Origin: an uncultured Opitutales bacterium
GTDB lineage: Bacteria > Verrucomicrobiota > Verrucomicrobiia > Opitutales > Intestinicryptomonadaceae
Assembly (NCBI GenBank): GCA_944390805.1
Contig: CALXQW010000037.1
Coordinates: forward strand, 34,422-98,421
Direction of reading: 5' to 3'
Length of the DNA stretch: 64,000 nt
Positions 9,587 through 17,592 of the stretch are shown in pieces. Numbering within the stretch: the stretch's first letter is position 1; every line of letters starts with the position of its first letter. A program made the translations under genes and the position numbers. The notes under the pieces are model-generated. The model did no database searches. It saw only the letters and a program-made list of their open reading frames with translations, and was not told the origin of the DNA.

Positions 9587-9922
9587 TCAATGAATAGAAA
9601 CTCCTTTTGAAAATAAATTGGCTACAAGCACACCCGATATAATTAGAGCAAATCCCAAAATTGCGGCAAAATCGAGTTTCTGTCCAAAAAGTATCGACGA
9701 TAAAACCGCAACCAAAACAATCCCCACTGCACTCCATGTCGCATATATTATGGCCACTGGCAGAGTTTTCATAACAACGGACAGCAAAAAGAATGAGCAT
9801 GTGTAAAATATCACAACCACAGCCGCAAATATGGGCTTAGTGAACCCATCAGAATATTTGAGCATCATGGTTCCGGCAACTTCAAAGGCTATTGCAAGGC
9901 TTAAAATCAGATAACTTCTCAT
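9587..9922 (-). CDS. Small multidrug resistance (SMR) family transporter
   Basis: A 111-residue inner-membrane protein with four transmembrane helices, the standard SMR size. The essential proton- and substrate-binding Glu14 is present in the first helix (AIAFEVAGT), as is the YATWSAVGIV third-helix signature. SMR proteins act as dimers exporting cationic compounds or guanidinium. The sequence alone does not decide between EmrE-like and Gdx/SugE-like substrates. It is upstream of and co-directional with the CE7 esterase, and follows the icd terminator. Confidence 0.93.
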   Translation of the reverse strand: MRSYLILSLAIAFEVAGTMMLKYSDGFTKPIFAAVVVIFYTCSFFLLSVVMKTLPVAIIYATWSAVGIVLVAVLSSILFGQKLDFAAILGFALIISGVLVANLFSKGVSIH

Positions 9923-9959
9923 ATTGGCTTATTACTGTTTTTACACTTTTATAAGGCAA

Positions 9960-10000
9960 TAAAAAACGCGCTTTTGCCGTGTTTTTGCAAAAGCGCGTTT
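9960..10000 (-). terminator. Terminator after icd
   Basis: Inverted repeat AAACGCGCTTTTGC / GCAAAAGCGCGTTT read on the minus strand, with a following T-run (the A-run at 9958-9966 on plus). It separates icd from the SMR gene. Confidence 0.85.
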
Positions 10001-10018
10001 AGTGCCAATAAAGACAAA

Positions 10019-11260
10019 TTACATATTGTTTATTATTTCTGTACCGAACTGCGAGCACTTTACCTCAACTGCGCCTTCTATCAGACGGGCGAGATCGTAA
10101 GTGACCACCTTCTTGGATATAGCGCCTTCAAGACCCTTTATAACCAAGTCTGCCGCCTCGTTCCAGCCCATGTAGCGGAACATCATCTCGCCGGAGAGTA
10201 TCAGCGAACCCGGGTTTACTTTGTCGAGCCCAGCGTATTTGGGAGCGGTACCGTGGGTAGCTTCGAAAATCGCCGCACCGTCCATATAATTGATGTTTGC
10301 TCCGGGAGCTATGCCTATGCCGCCAACCTGCGCGGCAAGAGCATCGGAAATATAGTCTCCGTTCAAATTGAGCGTGGCAATTACATCGTATTCCGACGGC
10401 CTTGTGAGAATCTGCTGCAGGAAAGCGTCGGCAATTACGTCTTTTACTATTATTCCGTTGGGGAGCTTGCACCACGGACCTCCGTCTATCGGAGTTGCCC
10501 CAAACTGTTCGCGGGCAACCTCGTATCCGACATCGCGGAAAAATCCCTCGGTGAACTTCATTATGTTCCCCTTATGAACTAGTGTTACGCTCTTGCGGTT
10601 CTGCGCTATGGCGTATTCTATGGCAGACTTAACCAACCTCTTTGTCCCCTCTCTAGAGACAGGCTTTATGCCTATGCTGCAAGTGTCGGGAAAACGGATC
10701 TTTGCATATCTAGCCGGGAAGTTTTCCTTCAAATAAGCCTTGAACTTCTCTGTGTCAGGATCCCCATCCTTAAACTCTATGCCTGCGTAGATATCTTCTG
10801 TATTCTCGCGGAATATCACCATATCAACAAGTTCCGGATGCTTAACTGGACTTTCTATCCCGTCGAAATAGCGCACCGGACGCTGGCATACATAAAGATC
10901 CAAAGTCTGCCTTAAGGCAACATTCAAAGAGCGTATTCCACCCCCGATTGGAGTTGTCAACGGCCCCTTTATTCCAACTAGATATTCCTTAAAAGCTTCT
11001 ATAGTATCGTCAGGCAGCCATGTGCCGAATTTGTCGAAAGCTTTCTGCCCGGCGAAAACTTCAAACCATTTTATCTTGCGCTTTCCGCCGTAGGCCTTTT
11101 CAACGGCCGCGTCGAATACTCTCTGCGAAGCCGCCCATATGTCTGGGCCTATGCCGTCGCCCTCAATGTAGGGCATCACGGGGCAATCCGGAACGGAAAG
11201 CTTGCCGCCTGTCATTGAAATCTTGTCTCCGGCTGGAGGTTGAATGTTTTTATAGCTCAT
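10019..11260 (-). CDS. icd: NADP-dependent isocitrate dehydrogenase
   Basis: A 413-residue TCA-cycle enzyme turning isocitrate into 2-oxoglutarate and CO2. The start at 11260 is preceded by AAAGGA at good spacing; the frame stays open upstream but that part overlaps ppgK on the other strand and is not real. Motifs: [24 protein letters not shown] (substrate arginines and phosphorylatable-serine loop), [30 protein letters not shown], and [12 protein letters not shown] with the Lys-Tyr pair typical of NADP-specific enzymes. It is divergent from ppgK. Confidence 0.97.
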   Translation of the reverse strand: MSYKNIQPPAGDKISMTGGKLSVPDCPVMPYIEGDGIGPDIWAASQRVFDAAVEKAYGGKRKIKWFEVFAGQKAFDKFGTWLPDDTIEAFKEYLVGIKGPLTTPIGGGIRSLNVALRQTLDLYVCQRPVRYFDGIESPVKHPELVDMVIFRENTEDIYAGIEFKDGDPDTEKFKAYLKENFPARYAKIRFPDTCSIGIKPVSREGTKRLVKSAIEYAIAQNRKSVTLVHKGNIMKFTEGFFRDVGYEVAREQFGATPIDGGPWCKLPNGIIVKDVIADAFLQQILTRPSEYDVIATLNLNGDYISDALAAQVGGIGIAPGANINYMDGAAIFEATHGTAPKYAGLDKVNPGSLILSGEMMFRYMGWNEAADLVIKGLEGAISKKVVTYDLARLIEGAVEVKCSQFGTEIINNM

Positions 11261-11375
11261 AATTTTTTCCTTTGTTAGATTAGCGTTAGATATTTTTTTG
11301 AGTCTTTCAAATCTATTTTTATTGCTTGATATGATAATCAAAAAACTTTTAGATTTTTTTAGAATTTTATAATTT

Positions 11376-12146
11376 ATGACTAAGAAAGACCTCATATTGG
11401 GCATAGACATAGGCGGGTCGGGCGTAAAAGGCGCCCTTGTAGATTTGAGAAAGGGAGATTTTGCCTCGGAACGGGTAAGAATTCCAACTCCGTCACCAAA
11501 GACTCCGGAAAGCCTCCTGGGGGCTGTGAGCGAAATAATTAAAACCTTCAAATGGCACGGCGTTGTGGGGTGCACTTTTCCTGGTGTAATACGCGCGCAG
11601 GTAATAGAGACTGCCGCAAATATGGGTAAGGACTTCATAGGTGTAAATCTTGCCGAGGAAATCGGAAAGGCCTGCTCCTGCGAGGCGTGGATTATCAACG
11701 ATGCCGACGCTGCCGGATGTGCTGAAATGCGCTACGGGGCAGGAAAGGGCAATAAAGATATGGTTCTTATGTTGACGGTTGGCACAGGAATAGGATCGGC
11801 TCTGTTTACAAGCGGCAAACTTGTTCCAAATACAGAGTTCGGTCAGTTAAAAATGAGAGACAAGGCTCAGTCTAGAACTCTTCCCGCGGAAAAAATATGT
11901 GCCGACAGCGCCCGCAAAAAAGGCGATATGACATGGCCTGCATGGGCAAGTAAATTCAACAAGTATCTGCAGTATGTGCACAGCCTCCTGTGGCCAAATC
12001 TGATAATTCTCGGCGGTGGAATCTCCGCAAAGGAAGAAAAATTTATGCATCTTTTGGACGTCGATTGCGATATAGTATCGGCGCGCCTTCAGAATAGGGC
12101 AGGCATAGTTGGAGCAGCGCTTGAGGCTAAGAAAAATCTGCTCTAA
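11376..12146 (+). CDS. ppgK: Polyphosphate-type glucokinase (ROK superfamily)
   Basis: A 256-residue cytoplasmic sugar kinase. It has the phosphate-binding start [16 protein letters not shown], a NDADAAG catalytic aspartate motif, [11 protein letters not shown] and [12 protein letters not shown], followed by LIILGGGIS. The short length, the absence of the ROK zinc-binding cysteines and the NTEFG-Q segment fit the PPGK group, which can use inorganic polyphosphate or ATP to phosphorylate glucose. It is followed after 24 bases by a C-GCAxxG-C-C protein. The phosphoryl donor should be regarded as likely polyphosphate, not proven. Confidence 0.85.
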   Translation: MTKKDLILGIDIGGSGVKGALVDLRKGDFASERVRIPTPSPKTPESLLGAVSEIIKTFKWHGVVGCTFPGVIRAQVIETAANMGKDFIGVNLAEEIGKACSCEAWIINDADAAGCAEMRYGAGKGNKDMVLMLTVGTGIGSALFTSGKLVPNTEFGQLKMRDKAQSRTLPAEKICADSARKKGDMTWPAWASKFNKYLQYVHSLLWPNLIILGGGISAKEEKFMHLLDVDCDIVSARLQNRAGIVGAALEAKKNLL

Positions 12147-12170
12147 GTTTATATTTTTTACAGGCGGTTT

Positions 12171-12647
12171 ATGGCAGATAGTCTGGAAATCTTTAGAAAA
12201 GGTGCAAGTTGCGCTCAGAGCGTTCTTGCGGGAAATTGCGCCTTGTGCGGGCTTTCCAGGCAGACGGCATTGAAGATAGCTGCTCCTTTCGGAGCCGGAG
12301 TAGGCCGCATGAGGCATATTTGCGGGGCCTTAAGCGGCGCTTTGATGGTTGCGGGATTAAAATATGCTACCGCTGAAATTTCAAAAGAGGAAAAAGCCCG
12401 CATCTACAAGATGACGCGTATAATAGCAAAGAGGTTCAAGGAAAAAAACGGATCTATCATATGCGCAGATTTGCTCGGGTTGGATATATCTGGAAAGGAT
12501 ATGTTTTCCCTTGACGATTCCGCCGAGCCAAGCGACAGAAACAGCTCGTATTATGCCTCAAGACCCTGCCTGAAGATAATAGCCTCCGCCGATGAAATCA
12601 TAGAGGAATTTGTAAAATCCGGCGAGTTTGAAAAAGAGCGTATGTAG
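12171..12647 (+). CDS. C-GCAxxG-C-C family redox protein
   Basis: A 158-residue cytoplasmic protein with the conserved cysteine layout of this family: Cys14 in KGASCAQSV, Cys23 and Cys26, Cys51 in ICGALSGAL, and later cysteines (ICADLLG, RPCLKI). The family is thought to bind a metal or cluster and is often found with redox or flavin enzymes; its biochemical role is not settled. It follows ppgK closely and is probably co-transcribed, but I see no functional link between the two. Confidence 0.85.
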   Translation: MADSLEIFRKGASCAQSVLAGNCALCGLSRQTALKIAAPFGAGVGRMRHICGALSGALMVAGLKYATAEISKEEKARIYKMTRIIAKRFKEKNGSIICADLLGLDISGKDMFSLDDSAEPSDRNSSYYASRPCLKIIASADEIIEEFVKSGEFEKERM

Positions 12648-12870
12648 GCTTTATACTCTTATATTTCTGCGAGTGTCTTTATTTGTTTTCATAATATTCT
12701 AAACATATTTGAAATATCTATTTACGAGATGTTCTCTGGTAATTTATTTGCACTATTTTGACTTTATTTATATATTGCAAAAAATACCCTTGTCGCAGGA
12801 CTTTGTCCATGTATAAGGGAAATATTCATTCCTAAACAAACAACATTAAAACGGAGTTATATTATATATT

Positions 12871-13785
12871 ATGGACAGGAGAGAATTTCTGGGAAAGTCT
12901 GTTGCTGGAGCATTTGTAGGTGCATCGTTTGCGTCTATATTATCGGCGTGTTCGTCGTGGGAAAAGAAATGCGGGCCAGATTACAAGATTGGCATTTGCG
13001 ACTGGAATTTCCGCAAAGCAGAAAACCTTGCAAATTTCGATGACGCAAAAGCTTTTGGTCTTGAGGGCATACAAATTTCCAAGAAAGATAAGAGCGCTGG
13101 AATGTTTGTTTCCCCTGATTTAATGGCAAAATACAAAGCCAAAATAAAGGAGACTGGCATTGAAGTGGCGTCGGTTGCTCCAACGCACGTCCATGTTAAG
13201 CGCATAATGGAAAAACGCGGCGAATGTGTCGAGCTTGTCTGCAGTGCCGTAGATGCCGCATACGAGCTAAACTGCACAAATATGCTAATACCTCTTTTCC
13301 ATCTTCAAGACTTTGCCACAAGAAAAACTGTGGAGCCCAATGTTCTTGCAATAATAGACTTTTTCAAAGAGGTTGCGCCATACGCCGAGAAGAAAAATGT
13401 CTATTTGAGCATGGAAGACTCTATATCTTCAAAGGACAACAAGCGCATAATAGACGCAGTTGGAAGCGATCATTTGAAGGTGTATTTGGATATATACAAC
13501 TGCATGCACTACGGGCACGATACCATTCCGGAAATTTTGGAGCTGCGCGGCGGATACATAGGGCAAGTGCATATGAAACACAACCAGAGCAATCTGCTTT
13601 CCGAAAAAGGCGGCTGGCCGGCAGATACTGATAAATGTATAGATGCGCTTCTCGATGTAGGCTACAAGGGCTGGCTGGTGCTTGAATTCCACGGGTACGA
13701 TATGAAGAAGTACAAGATGACTTACGACGATCTTATCAAGGCAAATGTTGAATATCTGAAAAACAGTAAGTTTTTTAAGGCTTAG
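12871..13785 (+). CDS. Tat-exported TIM-barrel sugar epimerase/isomerase-like lipoprotein
   Basis: A 304-residue protein beginning MDRREFLGKS, a twin-arginine signal, with a lipobox ending at Cys27 (ILSAC), so it should be exported folded and lipid-anchored. The rest is the xylose-isomerase-like TIM barrel (PF01261): YKIGICDWNF, GIEVASVAPTHVH, LSMEDSISS, LKVYLDIYN, GQVHMKH and WLVLEFHG, giving the usual Glu/Asp/His/Glu metal-site residues. Such proteins are common in Verrucomicrobiota and Planctomycetota near sugar-degrading genes. The reaction is unassigned; epimerase, isomerase and 3-keto-sugar lyase are all possible. A strong terminator follows. Confidence 0.88.
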   Translation: MDRREFLGKSVAGAFVGASFASILSACSSWEKKCGPDYKIGICDWNFRKAENLANFDDAKAFGLEGIQISKKDKSAGMFVSPDLMAKYKAKIKETGIEVASVAPTHVHVKRIMEKRGECVELVCSAVDAAYELNCTNMLIPLFHLQDFATRKTVEPNVLAIIDFFKEVAPYAEKKNVYLSMEDSISSKDNKRIIDAVGSDHLKVYLDIYNCMHYGHDTIPEILELRGGYIGQVHMKHNQSNLLSEKGGWPADTDKCIDALLDVGYKGWLVLEFHGYDMKKYKMTYDDLIKANVEYLKNSKFFKA

Positions 13786-13818
13786 AGAATTGCCAGTAGA
13801 ACAGATATTTCTGATGAC

Positions 13819-13858
13819 TGAAAGCTGAAAGGAAAATTCCTTTCGGCTTTCAATTTTT
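13819..13858 (+). terminator. Terminator after the TIM-barrel gene
   Basis: TGAAAGC-TGAAAGGAA paired with TTCCTTTC-GGCTTTCA and a T5 tail. Confidence 0.85.
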
Positions 13859-14077
13859 ACGCTATACCTTATGAATGAATATTTTAATTCTGCATATAGG
13901 AAATATCTTTCTATCAGCATAGGAGAATATCAGTTTAGAAGGTAATTTTGCGGAACTTTTATGAAATGGTGCTGATATAATATTTATATAAAAAGTTAAA
14001 TATTTTTGGCTGAAAAATTGCTTGATTGAATAAATCAAAATAATATTCTGCCGAAGATAATTAAGAAAGAAAATATC

Positions 14078-14554
14078 ATGAAAAAATTAATACCCATACT
14101 TCTTTCAGTTGCGTTTATAGCCGGCTGCCAAACTCCGCAGGAAACCCCTCAGAAAATTGCGGTTGATGCGGTTTATAAGACGGATAGTCTTATAGCAAAG
14201 AATTCAAAAACAGCCGCGGAAGTTGTAGCTACAATGGAGTCTGTAAACCTTTCTGGCTGCCCGGAAGATTTTGCAAAACAATATAAGGCATGCATAAAGC
14301 CGTGGAGAGATTTTGCAACTCTCGAAAAGCAGATGTACGGAGTAAATACGGCAAAGGCAAAGGAGGATATTGCCTCTTTCATAGCCGACTACCGTTCAAA
14401 CTTCTCAAAGGCCGTGGTGAAATTAAAAGGGCAGTGGCCGCAGTTTGCCGATCAGATCTCAAAGATAACATCTGAAATTGCCGTTGCGGAGACATCTCTT
14501 AAGAATATAGGCACGGCTTCAGGAGCGGTTTATCCAAAGGGAATGTTTGACTGA
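14078..14554 (+). CDS. Small lipoprotein of unknown function
   Basis: A 158-residue protein with a lipoprotein signal (MKKLIPILLSVAFIAGC, Cys17). The mature part is helical with two further cysteines (SGCPEDF and YKACIKPW) about 12 residues apart that could pair. No family is recognised. It stands alone with its own terminator, just upstream of the SRP RNA gene. Confidence 0.75.
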   Translation: MKKLIPILLSVAFIAGCQTPQETPQKIAVDAVYKTDSLIAKNSKTAAEVVATMESVNLSGCPEDFAKQYKACIKPWRDFATLEKQMYGVNTAKAKEDIASFIADYRSNFSKAVVKLKGQWPQFADQISKITSEIAVAETSLKNIGTASGAVYPKGMFD

Positions 14555-14582
14555 TTATAAGAAAATCTGAAATTTCTTAAGG

Positions 14583-14617
14583 ATACGGTTTCCATTTAGA
14601 TGGAAACCGTATTTTTT
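14583..14617 (+). terminator. Terminator after the small lipoprotein
   Basis: Perfect 13-bp stem ATACGGTTTCCAT / ATGGAAACCGTAT with a TTAG loop and T6. Confidence 0.9.
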
Positions 14618-14689
14618 GTGCGCAATAAAGAGATTTTTCAGCTCTTTTTACTTGAAATGTGGGGGGTTTTGTGCGGAACTGTAAAGCAA

Positions 14690-14788
14690 GGTCGGGCCCC
14701 ATGCAACTTCAGCTGCGACGAACCCCGTCAGGTCCGGAAGGAAGCAGCGGTAGCCGCATGCTAAGTGTGCCGTGGGAAGCCTGGCCCC
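14690..14788 (+). ncRNA. ffs: Signal recognition particle RNA, small bacterial (4.5S) type
   Basis: The invariant tetraloop region GTCAGGTCCGGAAGGAAGCA is present at 14727-14746. The ends pair over a long stem: GGTCGGGCCCCATG at the 5' side with CGTGGGAAGCCTGGCCCC at the 3' side, with only an AA bulge. The length, about 99 nt, is the usual one for the small SRP RNA. It binds Ffh to target membrane proteins co-translationally. The exact 5' end may be up to about 20 bases further upstream. It lies directly before uppS. Confidence 0.95.
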
Positions 14789-14806
14789 TTTTCTAAATTT
14801 TCTTCC

Positions 14807-15583
14807 ATGAAGTTGAGTCGCACAAGAGAATCCATGAAGCAAGAAAATGCTTCCTGCGATAATGCACGCGCGGCTGTAAAGCCGACGCATGTGCGCCATG
14901 TTGCCATAATAATGGACGGAAATGGAAGATGGGCAAAAGAACGCTCTAAACCCAGAATATTCGGCCATAGACAGGGAGCTAAAGCCATAGAAAAAGTTAT
15001 GAAAGCGGCGATGGAATGCGGGGTATCTTACCTAACATTGTATGCGTTCTCGTCGGAAAATTGGTCAAGGCCAAAAGATGAAGTATCGGCTCTGATGCGT
15101 CTGCTGGTTAGCGCGGTTAGAAAATATAAATCAAATTTTGTAAAAAATGAAGTTAGAGTGCATACGATAGGGGACTTGTCGGCCCTTCCGCAAGATGCAC
15201 GCAAGGCGGTTGAATCGCTGAAAGACGATACGCGCAACTTCGGTAAATTTAATCTCGTACTGGCGCTAAATTACGGCTCCCGAGACGAAATAGTCCGCGC
15301 GGTGGCAAGGCTGGCGAAATCCGGAAAGAATCTGGAGAAGCTATCTTGGAAAGATGTCGAGGAAGCTCTCGATACAAAAGGTATTCCGGAGCCAGATCTT
15401 GTAATACGCACCTCCGGAGAAAAGCGTCTAAGCAATTTTCTGATGCTCCAGGCGGCGTATTCGGAATTATATTTTACAGACGTCTATTGGCCAGATTTCG
15501 ACGAAGCCGAATTTAAAAAGGCGCTGGCAGATTTCTCGCGCAGAGAACGTAGATACGGAAAAACTGGAGAGCAGCTTAAATGA
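14807..15583 (+). CDS. uppS: Undecaprenyl (di-trans,poly-cis) diphosphate synthase
   Basis: A 258-residue cis-prenyltransferase that extends FPP with IPP to make the lipid carrier for peptidoglycan. HVAIIMDGNGRWA contains the catalytic Asp37. GHRQGAK, YAFSSENWSRP, LNYGSRDEIVRA and DLVIRTSGEKRLSNF are all present. The start at 14807 is chosen because an upstream GTG lies inside the SRP RNA; the ATG at 14834 is a possible alternative. First gene of a tight operon, with its stop overlapping cdsA by four bases. Confidence 0.96.
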   Translation: MKLSRTRESMKQENASCDNARAAVKPTHVRHVAIIMDGNGRWAKERSKPRIFGHRQGAKAIEKVMKAAMECGVSYLTLYAFSSENWSRPKDEVSALMRLLVSAVRKYKSNFVKNEVRVHTIGDLSALPQDARKAVESLKDDTRNFGKFNLVLALNYGSRDEIVRAVARLAKSGKNLEKLSWKDVEEALDTKGIPEPDLVIRTSGEKRLSNFLMLQAAYSELYFTDVYWPDFDEAEFKKALADFSRRERRYGKTGEQLK

Positions 15584-16416
15584 GAAAACGCATATTTAGC
15601 ACGCTCGCGTTGTGGGCGGTTTTGTTTCTTGCAATTTATTACGGTGGAGTTTACGGATTCTTTGTTCTTATACTTGTGCTGAGCATGCTGAGCCTGCGCG
15701 AGATATGCGCACTTCTTCGTCACTGCGGATTTAAGCCTGCCGACATATTTGTTCAGGCAGGAGGACTTCTTATAATATGCGCTCCGATGGCTGCCCATAT
15801 TGCGGGGTGCAATGTGCATGCAATAGGTTCTGCAACACTCGGTTTGCTGATGGTAGCTTTGGGAATTTGGTGCCTTAAAAGGCCTTTCGACTCTTTTATA
15901 GAAAAAAGCGTAATTCCCACATTTTTGGCGTTGGCGCTTGTGCCTTTCATGCTGCAATGGCTTGTTGTAATTGCTTTGAAATTTTCATATTCCGAATATT
16001 CCGGAGTACTCATAGCACTGTGGGCAATAGCTGCTGCAAAATTTACAGATGTAGGAGGATATGCGGTGGGGTCGGCTTTTGGAAGGCATGCTCTGGCGCC
16101 AAATATAAGCCCGAATAAGAGCTGGGAAGGATTTATAGGCGGATTGCTTTCGTCTATGGCGGTATCTATTCTATTTGTATGGGGATTTGGAAAGATGCTT
16201 CCGGATTCCTTCGGCATCTGGACTGCGGCGTTTGCGTCGGTTCCGATAGGCGCGGCGGGGTTATTTTCCGATTTGTTGGAATCTGTACTAAAGCGCAGGG
16301 CTGGGCAGAAAGATTCTGGCGCGGTAATTCCAGGCATAGGCGGCGCTTTGGATTTGTCGGATTCTATGCTGCTAAGCGCGCCGGTGGCATATATAATTTT
16401 AACAGCTATACTTTAA
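15580..16416 (+). CDS. cdsA: Phosphatidate cytidylyltransferase
   Basis: A 278-residue integral membrane protein with about eight helices making CDP-diacylglycerol, precursor of the phospholipids. The family signature near the C-terminus is present as SVLKRRAGQKDSGAVIPGIGGALDLSDS, carrying the essential KDSG and the two-Asp end. The usual PGHGG is PGIGG here and the following Arg is Leu, small deviations worth noting. SPNKSWEG is also present. ATGA overlap with uppS and six bases to dxr. Confidence 0.94.
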   Translation: MRKRIFSTLALWAVLFLAIYYGGVYGFFVLILVLSMLSLREICALLRHCGFKPADIFVQAGGLLIICAPMAAHIAGCNVHAIGSATLGLLMVALGIWCLKRPFDSFIEKSVIPTFLALALVPFMLQWLVVIALKFSYSEYSGVLIALWAIAAAKFTDVGGYAVGSAFGRHALAPNISPNKSWEGFIGGLLSSMAVSILFVWGFGKMLPDSFGIWTAAFASVPIGAAGLFSDLLESVLKRRAGQKDSGAVIPGIGGALDLSDSMLLSAPVAYIILTAIL

Positions 16417-16422
16417 TTTATC

Positions 16423-17592
16423 ATGCTTAAACTAAAACTTGCCATACTCGGCGCGACAGGCTCAATTGGAGACAGCACGCTAAAAGTTGCGGCAAAAAAT
16501 CCGGATAGAATTGAAATTCCGGCAATAGCCGCAAATAAAAATTGGAGAAAACTTCTTAAAATAGCGCAGGACTTCAACGTTGCGCATGTGGGAATTTTCG
16601 ATGAAAATGCCTATAAAGAGGCGAAGGAATCTGGACTATTTGAGGGCAAAAAGCTCTATTGCGGGTTGTCGGGACTGACAGAAATTGCAACTTTGCCTGA
16701 AGTCAATATGGTTGTAGCCGCCGTTGTAGGGACTACGGCCCTCAAACCAACTTTGGCAGCGATAGAGGCTGGCAAGGATATTGCGCTGGCAAATAAAGAG
16801 CTTTTGGTGATGGCGGGGAAATTCGTGATGGAGGCGGCACGGCGTAAAAAGGTTAGAATGCTGCCGCTCGATAGCGAGCATAATGCAATATTCCAATGCC
16901 TGCACGGCGAGCGCCGTTGCGATGTTGCAAAGCTTCTTATTACGGCCTCAGGTGGCATGTTCCGCGACTACACCTACGAACAGATGCTTCAGATAAAGCC
17001 CGCCGATGCTTTGAAACATCCCAACTGGAACATGGGACCAAAAGTTACGATAGACTCTTCAACTCTTGCGAACAAGGGCCTGGAGGTGATAGAGGCAAAG
17101 TGGCTTTTCGATATGACGCCCGATCAGATACAAGTTGTTGTGCACCGCCAAAGCTATGTGCACTCAATGGTTCAGTTTGTTGACGGTTCTATACTTGCAC
17201 ACATATCGCCGCCATCAATGACCTTTGCAATATCGCACAGCATACTGTATCCTGAGCGAGGGAATCAGGTGTGCGAACCTCTCGATTTTACAAAGGTAAT
17301 ATCTATGGATTTCGCCCCGCCGGATACAGTTCGCTTTCCCTGTCTGAGGCACGCCTACGGCGCGCTGCGGGCTGGCGGCACGGCTACAACTGCTTTCAAC
17401 GCCTCAAACGAAGTTGCTGTTGCGGAATTTATAAAGGGCAACATACGCTGGGTGGATATAGCATCGGTGGTGGGCGAGACTTTGTCGGCGTTTAATCCTA
17501 TAGAGCCGACAAGTCTCGACGATATTCTTGAGTCTGATTCTCTTGCGCGTGCGCGCGCGGCGGAGATAATAAAAAATAAATTCCTACATTAA
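16423..17592 (+). CDS. dxr: 1-deoxy-D-xylulose 5-phosphate reductoisomerase
   Basis: A 389-residue cytoplasmic enzyme committing DXP to the MEP isoprenoid pathway with NADPH. GATGSIGDSTL is the nucleotide-binding loop. ANKELLVMAG, PLDSEHNAIFQ (metal Asp and Glu), the ASGGMFRD loop, HPNWNMG and IDSSTLANKGLEVIEA are all canonical. Its TAA shares a base with the ATG of rseP (TAATG), so translation is coupled. Target of fosmidomycin in the family generally. Confidence 0.98.
   Translation: MLKLKLAILGATGSIGDSTLKVAAKNPDRIEIPAIAANKNWRKLLKIAQDFNVAHVGIFDENAYKEAKESGLFEGKKLYCGLSGLTEIATLPEVNMVVAAVVGTTALKPTLAAIEAGKDIALANKELLVMAGKFVMEAARRKKVRMLPLDSEHNAIFQCLHGERRCDVAKLLITASGGMFRDYTYEQMLQIKPADALKHPNWNMGPKVTIDSSTLANKGLEVIEAKWLFDMTPDQIQVVVHRQSYVHSMVQFVDGSILAHISPPSMTFAISHSILYPERGNQVCEPLDFTKVISMDFAPPDTVRFPCLRHAYGALRAGGTATTAFNASNEVAVAEFIKGNIRWVDIASVVGETLSAFNPIEPTSLDDILESDSLARARAAEIIKNKFLH

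Noticed and set aside
11261..11698. N-terminal extension of icd
   Set aside because: It overlaps ppgK on the other strand; the ATG at 11260 has a good ribosome site and the family N-terminus.
14765..14806. Upstream GTG start for uppS
   Set aside because: It lies inside the SRP RNA and adds no conserved residues.
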